58,450 nt of DNA from an uncultured Alphaproteobacteria bacterium (GTDB lineage: Bacteria > Pseudomonadota > Alphaproteobacteria > Rhodobacterales > Rhodobacteraceae), in NCBI GenBank assembly GCA_902584635.1, contig CACIAQ010000007.1, positions 1-58,450 of the forward strand, read 5' to 3'. This document shows, piece after piece, positions 27,648-34,830 of this stretch. The first letter of the stretch is position 1. Each line of letters starts with the position of its first letter. The notes below the pieces were generated by a model. It was not told the DNA's origin. It did not search any database and worked only from the letters and a program-made list of their open reading frames with translations. The translations under genes were made by a program, and so were the position numbers.

Positions 27648-27881
27648 ATGGTTGACCAGATGTGGGGTTTATTCCTATATTCTGTAGTAAGTGGCATTGG
27701 GTTCGATGTATCGCATTCTATTAGTGATCTGAATCGATCCTATCTAACAAAAAATGCATGTGTTGAAGCTGCAAAATCACTGAATAAAAAACCGAATCGT
27801 GATAAACAAATTGGGCTTGATAACGGTGTTAGCCTCCGTTACGTCTGTCTACTAAAGCCTAGCAAGGATCCTACTACTTAG
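27648..27881 (+). CDS. Small conserved-looking hypothetical protein
   Basis: A 77-aa frame begins at an ATG behind GGGAG at seven-base spacing. The start region WGLFLYSVVSGIGFDVSHS is moderately hydrophobic, and the tail ends GVSLRYVCLLKPS. I do not recognise a family. The clear ribosome-binding site, the codon usage and the lack of any opposing gene support it as real. It is divergent from the GGCT-like gene over 104 bases and is followed by the longest gene-free stretch of the window. Confidence 0.55.
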   Translation: MVDQMWGLFLYSVVSGIGFDVSHSISDLNRSYLTKNACVEAAKSLNKKPNRDKQIGLDNGVSLRYVCLLKPSKDPTT

Positions 27882-28163
27882 AAAATTTACTGTAAGAAAA
27901 AAAGCAATTTTTTAGATTTTTCAATGAGATAGTGCCTGTGGATAAAATTGTTGATAAAAAAGCTATTGACTTGACCAGTTAAATTAAAGCCTTTTTTTGA
28001 ATTTGACTGGGAATCAGTAACAAATTTCTAAGTTATTGATTTAAAGCACTTTTTTTATCTTTTATGTCTTTTTGTGAGGATTATTTTTTAAAAATATCTT
28101 TTTGAGCATGATTCTAAACCGTCGTGGACAAAACGAATCAAACATAAAAGTTTTCTTTTATTA
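27882..28163. other. Gene-free stretch with two DnaA-box-like direct repeats
   Basis: This 282-base AT-rich gap between the small hypothetical gene and the convergent cysteine-synthase-like gene is the longest without a coding frame. TGTGGATAA (27937-27945) matches the DnaA-box consensus exactly, and TGTTGATAA (27949-27957) follows one mismatch away on the same 12-base register. A third sequence, TGACTGGGA at 28004-28012, recurs in two other intergenic sites. No strong terminator hairpin or known riboswitch was recognised. Whether this is a regulatory or replication-related site cannot be decided. Confidence 0.35.
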
Positions 28164-29231
28164 TTATAGTTGATAATTCGGTGTTGACAGTGATATTTTT
28201 TTCTCGTCATCAGTCATTTCTTCAGGAATTTCTTCAAAAAGGGGTGAAGACAGATACCTTTCTCCAGTATCAGGCAACATACACAAAATATTTGAGTCAG
28301 GTGGGGCGTCTTTCGCAACTTCCATAGCAATTGCAAATGTTGAACCTCCCGATATTCCTGTAATAATTCCTTCCGCTCGCGCTAATCTTTTTGCCCATGT
28401 AATTCCTTGCTCACCGGAAACGGGAAGCAACTTGTCAAAATAGTTATTATCTATGGCCTCCTGCAGAACAAATGGTATAAAATCTGGTGTCCACCCCTGG
28501 ATCAAATGGGGATTCCAAGAAGAGTGACTTGTAGCTGGTGTATTGTCGGAGTGTCTATCTTGCTTCAATTCACTCCCAATCAAAGCTGCGTTTTCCGGCT
28601 CGGTTAAAATTATTTTGGTTCTAGGACTTTTTTCTCTTAATACCCGTCCAACTCCAGAAACAGTTCCTCCAGTACCATACCCACTAACCCAATAATCCAA
28701 TCCAACATCCGAGAAGTCGTTCAAAATCTCTTGTGCTGTGGTATTTTGATGTATTTCTGCATTTGCTTCTGTTTCAAATTGTTGTGCAAAAAACCATCCA
28801 TTTTTTTCGGCCAGCTCTTTTGCCTTATTATACATTCCAAAACCCTTTTCGGCTCTGGGCGTCAAAACAACTTTGGCACCCAAATATCTCATAATTTTCC
28901 TTCGCTCTATCGAAAAACTGTCTGCCATAGTCACGACAAGCGGATAGCCCCTAGCCGCACACACCATTGCCAATCCGATACCCGTGTTGCCACTTGTTGC
29001 TTCGACTACTGTTTGGCCTGGCTTGAGCAAGCCTTTTTGCTCAGCATTTTCTATAATACTTATTGCTAGACGGTCCTTGACTGAACTGGCGGGATTAAAA
29101 AACTCAGCTTTGACATACATATTTACATGCTTGGGTGCTAGAGTATTTATTCTTATGCAAGGCGTATCCCCTATAGTTTCTGTTACACTCTCATAAAGCT
29201 TGCTTTTTCCTTTAGTTGTTCGCTTTTCCAA
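28164..29231 (-). CDS. Cysteine synthase-like PLP enzyme
   Basis: This 355-aa fold-type II PLP enzyme of the O-acetylserine sulfhydrylase/CBS family carries the Schiff-base lysine in SSVKDRLA, the phosphate-binding GTGGTVSGVGR and the substrate loop SGNTGIGLA. It starts at a TTG behind GGAGGAAAA. It carries about 40 extra C-terminal residues (EEIPEEMTDDEKKISL) relative to compact CysK. Although annotated families favour cysteine synthase, the position 18 bases downstream of paaK in what seems one operon is unusual, so another beta-replacement activity remains possible. Confidence 0.82.
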   Translation of the reverse strand: MEKRTTKGKSKLYESVTETIGDTPCIRINTLAPKHVNMYVKAEFFNPASSVKDRLAISIIENAEQKGLLKPGQTVVEATSGNTGIGLAMVCAARGYPLVVTMADSFSIERRKIMRYLGAKVVLTPRAEKGFGMYNKAKELAEKNGWFFAQQFETEANAEIHQNTTAQEILNDFSDVGLDYWVSGYGTGGTVSGVGRVLREKSPRTKIILTEPENAALIGSELKQDRHSDNTPATSHSSWNPHLIQGWTPDFIPFVLQEAIDNNYFDKLLPVSGEQGITWAKRLARAEGIITGISGGSTFAIAMEVAKDAPPDSNILCMLPDTGERYLSSPLFEEIPEEMTDDEKKISLSTPNYQL

Positions 29232-29249
29232 TTTTTCCTCCGTTTGATA

Positions 29250-30554
29250 TTATCTTTCGTCAATTACTCTTACAGCCTTTCCTTCCGACCTTGGCACCGA
29301 GCCTTTTTTTCCAACATTTACCTCAATGCTTAACCCCATGATGTCCTTTACACGTTTTTTCAGGTTAGCAGACAAATTTTCCACATAGGATTGTTCCACA
29401 TCTTCTGACTTGTAGTGCTCAGTATACACTATCATCTTGTCCATCCTTCCATCCTTAATCAGTTTAATTTGAAAATGAGGGGATAAACTATCTATTTTTA
29501 ATAATTGTTCCTCAATTTGCGTGGGAAAGATATTTACCCCTCTAATTATCATCATATCATCGCTGCGGCCGGTTATCTTTTCCATCCTGCGCATAGAGCG
29601 CGCAGTACCCTTCATCAATTTTGTTAAATCCTTGGTCCTGTATCTAATTATAGGAAAGGCCTCTTTGCATAAAGATGAAAAAACCAACTCACCTTTCTCC
29701 CCATCCTCTAAAACATTTCCAGTTTCCACATTGATTATCTCTGGATAAAAATAATCTTCCCAAACGTGTAAACCGTCTTTTGACTCAACACACTCATTAG
29801 CCACTCCCGGTCCGAGTACCTCAGATAGTCCATAAATATCAACTGCATGCATATCAAATTGCGACTCAATCTCGCTACGCATAGAGTTTGTCCAAGGCTC
29901 AGCTCCGAAAATACCAACTTCCAATGAAGATTCCTTAGGGTCTAAACCCTGTGCTTTGAATTCATCTAAAATAGATAGAATGTAAGAGGGTGTAACGGTT
30001 ATCCCTTTAGGCATAAAATCGTTGATCAGCTGTACTTGTCTTGCTGTCATACCACCAGAAACTGGGATAACCGTTAATCCCATTTTTTCAGCCCCTCCAT
30101 GCAAGCCCAGGCCACCAGTAAACAGCCCATAACCATATGCATTATGAAGCATGTCTCCCTTTTTCATGCCCGAGGCACGCAGACATCGCTCAATTAAGTG
30201 CTCCCACATTTCCAAATCATTTTTCGTGTAAGCAACAACTGTCGGTTTTCCTGTGGTGCCGGATGAAGCATGTATTCTAGCAATATCCTTTAATTTGTGT
30301 GCAAACATATTAAATGGATAGTTCTTTCTAAGATCTTCTTTTGTTGTAAATGGGAATAGCTTTATATCCTCCAAATATTTCAAATCACTAGGATGAATTC
30401 CGATTTCATCGTATTTTTTTTTGTAAAATGCAACGTTCTTATAGGCATGATCGACAGACCACTTTAATCTAACAAGTTGTAGGGCTTTTATTTCGTCAAT
30501 AGATGCAATCTCGATTGGTTCCAATTCGTGTTTTTTTGGAGTTAAATCCCTCAT
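29250..30554 (-). CDS. paaK: Phenylacetate-CoA ligase
   Basis: This 434-aa AMP-forming ligase has the adenylate P-loop SSGTTGKPTVVAYTK, the PaaK-specific GYGLFTGGLGLHGGAE, a YGLSEVLGPG block and a C-terminal NIFPTQIEE-type segment. It activates phenylacetate to phenylacetyl-CoA, the substrate of the PaaABCE epoxidase encoded divergently. It follows paaI with a four-base gap. Length is standard (430-440 aa). Confidence 0.95.
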   Translation of the reverse strand: MRDLTPKKHELEPIEIASIDEIKALQLVRLKWSVDHAYKNVAFYKKKYDEIGIHPSDLKYLEDIKLFPFTTKEDLRKNYPFNMFAHKLKDIARIHASSGTTGKPTVVAYTKNDLEMWEHLIERCLRASGMKKGDMLHNAYGYGLFTGGLGLHGGAEKMGLTVIPVSGGMTARQVQLINDFMPKGITVTPSYILSILDEFKAQGLDPKESSLEVGIFGAEPWTNSMRSEIESQFDMHAVDIYGLSEVLGPGVANECVESKDGLHVWEDYFYPEIINVETGNVLEDGEKGELVFSSLCKEAFPIIRYRTKDLTKLMKGTARSMRRMEKITGRSDDMMIIRGVNIFPTQIEEQLLKIDSLSPHFQIKLIKDGRMDKMIVYTEHYKSEDVEQSYVENLSANLKKRVKDIMGLSIEVNVGKKGSVPRSEGKAVRVIDER

Positions 30555-30558
30555 TCAT

Positions 30559-30984
30559 TTATTCCTTAAAGTTTTGCCCACCGATCGTTCTTGAAAGTCC
30601 TCTGAACTCGGCTATTTTCTGTTTCTTGTTATTAAAAACGGAAACATCATAAATCCCTGATCGGCCAGTTCGACTAACCTCTCTAGCCTTTGCTATCAGC
30701 TTTTCACCTTTTTGCGCGGGCGCTATAAAAGTAATCATATTATTTTGGGCAACTGCCGCTTGATTATAGCTGTTACAGGCAAACGCAAAAGCACTGTCTG
30801 CAAGGGTAAAAATAAATCCTCCGTGGCAAATGTCATGCCCATTGAGATGTTTCTGCTTTACTATTAAACTTAAATCAGCTTTTCCAGGGGCTATGCTTTC
30901 TATTTTTATTCCAATTCCCTTAGAAGCTTTATCTTTCTTCCACATTGTCTCTGCAGATTTTTTTGCTCGTTCTAAAGGCGTCAT
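30559..30984 (-). CDS. paaI: Phenylacetate-pathway thioesterase PaaI
   Basis: This 141-aa hotdog-fold thioesterase has the core GHDICHGGFIFTLADSAFAFACNSYN, in which the HGGxxxTLADSAF motif carries the catalytic Asp region of PaaI. It is thought to hydrolyse stalled phenylacetate-pathway CoA esters to free CoA. It is first in a minus-strand unit with paaK and the cysteine-synthase-like gene, and divergent from paaA by 165 bases that contain repeated elements. Confidence 0.9.
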   Translation of the reverse strand: MTPLERAKKSAETMWKKDKASKGIGIKIESIAPGKADLSLIVKQKHLNGHDICHGGFIFTLADSAFAFACNSYNQAAVAQNNMITFIAPAQKGEKLIAKAREVSRTGRSGIYDVSVFNNKKQKIAEFRGLSRTIGGQNFKE

Positions 30985-31053
30985 ACCACAATTCCATTAA
31001 ATCAAAAATTGGATTTCCGTTAGATTAACATTAGATAAAATCTTATCACAATT

Positions 31054-31075
31054 TTTTTTGGTATATTTTTTGGTA
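31054..31075. promoter_or_regulatory. Direct repeat in paaI-paaA intergenic region
   Basis: TTTTTTGGTA occurs twice, at 31054-31063 and 31066-31075, a 12-base period, in the 165-base region between the divergent paa units. A site for a PaaR/PaaX-type regulator is a reasonable guess because both units should be induced together. T-rich sequence makes chance repeats common. Confidence 0.3.
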
Positions 31076-31148
31076 GATATTGAAGAGCAACCTTTTTTAA
31101 CATATAAGATATTTATAAAGGATTACACGTAAATGATAGGCAAGTACA

Positions 31149-32120
31149 ATGGCTAGAAAACAAAACGAAAAAATAGTATCTTTGGAAGAATTTCAGGAAA
31201 AAATCGATCGAGATGAAAAAATAGAGCCCAAAGATTCTATGCCTGAAGCCTACAGAAAAACATTGATCAGACAAATAGGGCAACACGCGCATTCAGAGGT
31301 TGTGGGTATGCTTCCAGAGGGAAACTGGATCACTCGAGCTCCTACACTTAGAAGAAAGTTATCTCTTTTAGCAAAGGTGCAAGACGAAGCAGGTCATGGA
31401 CTATACCTTTATTGCGCAGCCGAGACCCTCGGAAAATCAAGAATGGAAATGAACCAAGAACTCTTGTCCGGTAAAGCAAAATACTCATCAATCTTTAATT
31501 ACCCTACTCCTACATGGGCAGACATTGGTGCCATTGGGTGGCTTGTCGACGGTGCAGCAATAATGAACCAAATTCCCCTTTGCCGATGTTCATATGGTCC
31601 GTACGCGCGAGCAATGATAAGGATATGCAAGGAAGAAAGTTTCCACCAACGACAAGGATATGAAATAATGCTTACCCTTGCTAAAGGGACGAAAGCACAG
31701 AAAGAAATGGCACAGAGAGCCTTGAACAGATGGTGGTGGCCAAGTGTTATGATGTTTGGGCCCAGTGATGCTGATAGTCCTAACACTGAAAACTCTGTAA
31801 AATGGAAAATAAAAAGATACACAAACGATGAGCTGCGGCAGAAATTTGTGGATGCTATCGTTCCTCAGGCCGAAAAAATCGGCCTTACCGTTCCCGATAA
31901 AGATTTGAAGTGGGATAAAAAAAGAAATAATGGCCAAGGTGGATATGCGTATGGAGAAATAAACTGGGACGAGTTTTGGAGAGTAGTAAGAGGGGATGGT
32001 CCGATGAACAATGAAAGGATATCTGCCAAACAAAAAGCTTGGAACGAAGGTAGCTGGGTAAGAGCTGCAGCACATGCACATGCTTTAAAGAAACAAACTG
32101 CCTTACAGGCTGCTGAATAA
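31149..32120 (+). CDS. paaA: Phenylacetyl-CoA 1,2-epoxidase catalytic subunit
   Basis: This 323-aa ferritin-like di-iron subunit carries a DEAGHG segment from the first Glu-x-x-His pair and a [15 protein letters not shown] block from the second, both hallmark iron-ligand helices. Together with PaaB, PaaC and PaaE it epoxidises the aromatic ring of phenylacetyl-CoA using O2. It starts at an ATG and begins the tight five-gene plus-strand unit. Length (about 310-325 aa) matches. Confidence 0.95.
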   Translation: MARKQNEKIVSLEEFQEKIDRDEKIEPKDSMPEAYRKTLIRQIGQHAHSEVVGMLPEGNWITRAPTLRRKLSLLAKVQDEAGHGLYLYCAAETLGKSRMEMNQELLSGKAKYSSIFNYPTPTWADIGAIGWLVDGAAIMNQIPLCRCSYGPYARAMIRICKEESFHQRQGYEIMLTLAKGTKAQKEMAQRALNRWWWPSVMMFGPSDADSPNTENSVKWKIKRYTNDELRQKFVDAIVPQAEKIGLTVPDKDLKWDKKRNNGQGGYAYGEINWDEFWRVVRGDGPMNNERISAKQKAWNEGSWVRAAAHAHALKKQTALQAAE

Positions 32121-32121
32121 A

Positions 32122-32412
32122 TTGGTTAGTGAGGAAAAAGAAACTATCCTCTGGGAGGTATTTATCCAGCCAAAAAATGGCCTGTCACATCGTCACTGTG
32201 GATCAATTCATGCTCCAGACCGCGAAATGGCAATATTATCTGCGAGGAACGTATACAGTCGTAGGGGAGAGGGACAGTCAATTTGGGTAGTAAGATCTAT
32301 CGACATAGTATCTTCTGATCCTGATGAGAAAGAGGAAACTTTTAGTTCTGACGATAAAATTTATCGCCATCCCACTTTTTATGATGTTCCAGATGATGTA
32401 GGTCACATGTAA
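32122..32412 (+). CDS. paaB: Phenylacetyl-CoA epoxidase subunit PaaB
   Basis: This 96-aa protein has the PaaB outline: ILWEVFIQPKNGLSHRHCGSIHAPDREMA at its N-terminus and HPTFYDVPDDVGHM at its end are the family's signature ends. It is the bridging subunit that holds PaaAC dimers together. The start is a TTG at 32122, only one base after the paaA stop, so coupled translation is likely. There is no nearer ATG. Confidence 0.94.
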   Translation: MVSEEKETILWEVFIQPKNGLSHRHCGSIHAPDREMAILSARNVYSRRGEGQSIWVVRSIDIVSSDPDEKEETFSSDDKIYRHPTFYDVPDDVGHM

Positions 32413-33179
32413 TGAAAAGTAATATGGCCGATATGGTTTTTGAAGGTCTACTGAGAATAGCTGATGACAATCTAATTTTAGGCCATAGAACATCAGAATG
32501 GTGTGGACATGCCCCCACGCTCGAAGAAGATCTTGCACTTCCAAATATCGCTCTGGACTTAATAGGACACGCGCAAACATTGTACTGCTTGGCGTGTGAA
32601 ATAAATTCAAGATATAAAAATGAGGATCAATTAGCGTTCCTGCGACTCGAGCATGAATATAAAAATTTATTGCTTGTTGAGCAGGAAAACGGCGATTTTG
32701 GAAATACTGTCTTACGCCTTTTCTATTTTTCTACCTTTATGAAATATTTTTGGGAGAGAGTGAAAATTGAATGTTGCTTTACAAAGCTTAAGGAATTCTC
32801 GGAGAAGGCATTTTTGGAAACTTCATATCATTCGAGATATGCGTCTCAATGGGTTGTCACGCTAGGCGATGGCACAGATGAAAGCAATTTAAAAATGTCT
32901 AACGCTATTGCAAACTTAGAACCTTTCTTGGGAGAACTTTTTAATAATGACGATTTTACTGAAATGTGCTCGCAAAATGATTTCCTTCCCGAACCAACAT
33001 CGATATTTGACAGTTGGAAAAACGAAGTTAAGGCTATTCTACAAAAAGGGAATTTAGATTTTCCAGACATTATTTTAAAAAAGAGAGGTGGACGGAAAGG
33101 TGAACACAGTGAGGCATTTGGCTATTTACTTTCAGACCTACAATATATGCAAAGAGCGTATCCAAACTCAAGTTGGTGA
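32412..33179 (+). CDS. paaC: Phenylacetyl-CoA epoxidase structural subunit
   Basis: This 255-aa helical protein is homologous to PaaA and shows the PaaC start ADDNLILGHRTSEWCGHAPTLEEDLALPNIALDLIGHAQ. It supports PaaA structurally in the epoxidase and does not form the active di-iron site. Its ATG overlaps the paaB stop as TAATG. The PaaD frame overlaps its end. Confidence 0.95.
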   Translation: MKSNMADMVFEGLLRIADDNLILGHRTSEWCGHAPTLEEDLALPNIALDLIGHAQTLYCLACEINSRYKNEDQLAFLRLEHEYKNLLLVEQENGDFGNTVLRLFYFSTFMKYFWERVKIECCFTKLKEFSEKAFLETSYHSRYASQWVVTLGDGTDESNLKMSNAIANLEPFLGELFNNDDFTEMCSQNDFLPEPTSIFDSWKNEVKAILQKGNLDFPDIILKKRGGRKGEHSEAFGYLLSDLQYMQRAYPNSSW

Positions 33180-33181
33180 AT

Positions 33182-33664
33182 ATGGAAAAAGGCACTGAAA
33201 AAGCATGGGATGTCTTAAAAGACTTGACCGATCCTGAATTACCCTTCCTAACATTAGACGATTTGGGAGTAATCAGAGAAATTAAGCGCAACGACAAAAA
33301 CCATGTGGTTATTATTGCTCCAACCTATATTGGATGCCCAGCTATTTCAGTCATTGAGGAAAAGATTGCGAGTGAATTAAAAAAGATAGGTATATCGGCC
33401 ATAATTGAAAAGTCATTTTCGCCACCATGGAGCTCAGATTGGATTTCTGAAAATGGGAGGAAAAAAATGGAAGAGTTTGGAATCTCACCCCCACATCCCA
33501 GGAAGGCAGATACTATTGGTGAACCCTTATTAAAAGATGTCAAGTGTCCACAATGTACATCTTATAGAACCGAAAAGGTGTCTGAATTTGGCTCAACAGC
33601 ATGCAAGTCACTATATAGATGTTTGGATTGCAAAGAACCCTTTGATCATTTTAAGTGTGTTTAA
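33182..33664 (+). CDS. paaD: Phenylacetyl-CoA epoxidase assembly protein PaaD
   Basis: The protein is 160 aa from the ATG at 33182; GTG at 33176, overlapping the paaC stop, is the alternative. It has a MIP18/SufT-like N-terminal domain (DPELPFLTLDDLGVIREI) and a C-terminal zinc-ribbon tail, CPQC-x(12)-ACKSLYRCLDC-x(9)-C. PaaD is needed for maturation of the epoxidase metal centres, probably acting on the iron-sulfur component PaaE. It is gene-for-gene in the usual order. Confidence 0.93.
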   Translation: MEKGTEKAWDVLKDLTDPELPFLTLDDLGVIREIKRNDKNHVVIIAPTYIGCPAISVIEEKIASELKKIGISAIIEKSFSPPWSSDWISENGRKKMEEFGISPPHPRKADTIGEPLLKDVKCPQCTSYRTEKVSEFGSTACKSLYRCLDCKEPFDHFKCV

Positions 33665-34729
33665 ATGGTCAAACAAACATTTTACGATCTTAAAATAAAC
33701 TCAATCAAGAGAGAGACAGCGGGCAGCAGTAGAATAAAATTTAGTCTACCCAACTCTCTGCATGAGAAATTTAATCATAAACCTGGCCAATATATCAGTG
33801 TCAGATTCAATATGAAAAAAGACGACCACACTAGAACCTATTCCATCAGTTCTGAACCCAATAAAAACTTTATTGAGATAGGCGTCAAACATATAAAAAA
33901 TGGTATGTTTTCAGAATTTCTTAAAACAAAAAAAATAGAGGATGTAGTCCAAATATCTAACCCAGATGGTAGTTTTGTTGTCAATAGCGAAAACGCAAAT
34001 CATCTCCTACTTATAGCGGCTGGGTCAGGGATTACTCCAATTATGTCTATCTTAAAGTCTACACTAAGAAGAAATAACAAATCGAGAATAACACTTTTAT
34101 ACTCAAATAAAACGTACGCCGATATGATGTACAAAACAGAAATACAGGATATAAAAGATAAGTATCTTGATAGGTTTTTAATTTTTAACTTTTTTTCAAG
34201 AGAGATCCAGAGCACAGAATTTCTGAATGGACGAATAACACAAGATAAAATAGCGTATTTGAGCGACGCAAATCTTATTGATCTGGAAGGTTTAGACCAA
34301 TGTTTTATATGTGGACCATTAGATATGACTGAATCCTTGCAATCATATTTAAAAGACAAAGGAGTGGCAGAAAAAAAAATTACAACTGAATTATTTTTTG
34401 TGGCTACAGATAAAAATATAGAAGATATTTCCCAAAATTTAGATACTGGGGAGAGTAAAATAGAGCTCCTAATAGACGGAAGTAAAAAATCTTTTCTTAT
34501 GAGCAAGAATGACGATTTTATAGATAAAGCTAACCAAAATGGAATTAATGTGCCTTATTCTTGTAAAAACGGCATGTGCGCAACTTGTAGATGCAAAGTA
34601 AGTTCTGGTGAAGCAAGAATGAAAAAGAACTACTCTTTGGAAGAATGGGAAATAAAAAAAGGATTTGTGTTGTCGTGCCAATTAGAACCAATAGACAAAG
34701 AAATATCTCTTGATTTTGATATCATATAA
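33665..34729 (+). CDS. paaE: Phenylacetyl-CoA epoxidase reductase subunit PaaE
   Basis: This 354-aa reductase has an FNR-type FAD/NAD(P)H module (RTYSISSEPN; IAAGSGITPIMSIL; CGPLDM) and a C-terminal plant-type ferredoxin with Cys300, Cys305, Cys308 and Cys338. It supplies electrons from NADPH to PaaA. Its ATG follows the paaD stop with no gap. It closes the paaABCDE unit; no paaF, G, H, J or Z is found downstream. Confidence 0.95.
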   Translation: MVKQTFYDLKINSIKRETAGSSRIKFSLPNSLHEKFNHKPGQYISVRFNMKKDDHTRTYSISSEPNKNFIEIGVKHIKNGMFSEFLKTKKIEDVVQISNPDGSFVVNSENANHLLLIAAGSGITPIMSILKSTLRRNNKSRITLLYSNKTYADMMYKTEIQDIKDKYLDRFLIFNFFSREIQSTEFLNGRITQDKIAYLSDANLIDLEGLDQCFICGPLDMTESLQSYLKDKGVAEKKITTELFFVATDKNIEDISQNLDTGESKIELLIDGSKKSFLMSKNDDFIDKANQNGINVPYSCKNGMCATCRCKVSSGEARMKKNYSLEEWEIKKGFVLSCQLEPIDKEISLDFDII

Positions 34730-34830
34730 GTTGGAAATTAAGAGCTGATTGATATAGTTTAAGCTGTTTATTCAATCTATTGCTTTTTATTAAAAATCTT
34801 TGTTATTATTTGAAACGAATGGGGAATTTG

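Noticed and set aside
27882-28163. Chromosomal replication origin
   Set aside because: Only one exact and one near DnaA box were seen, with no adjacent origin-linked genes (dnaA, hemE, parAB, gidA) in the window. It is kept only as a low-level observation.
31590-32081. 163-aa minus-strand frame inside paaA
   Set aside because: It is entirely opposite a strongly conserved paaA, is rich in Phe, Ser and Tyr, and lacks a start context. It is a shadow frame.
34000-34506. 168-aa minus-strand frame inside paaE
   Set aside because: It is antisense to a complete reductase with all motifs, and its composition follows from the opposite codons.
29250-34729. Tropodithietic-acid biosynthesis operon
   Set aside because: Only the cysteine-synthase-like neighbour hints at it. 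None of tdaA-F or a sulfur-incorporating beta-lyase was seen.
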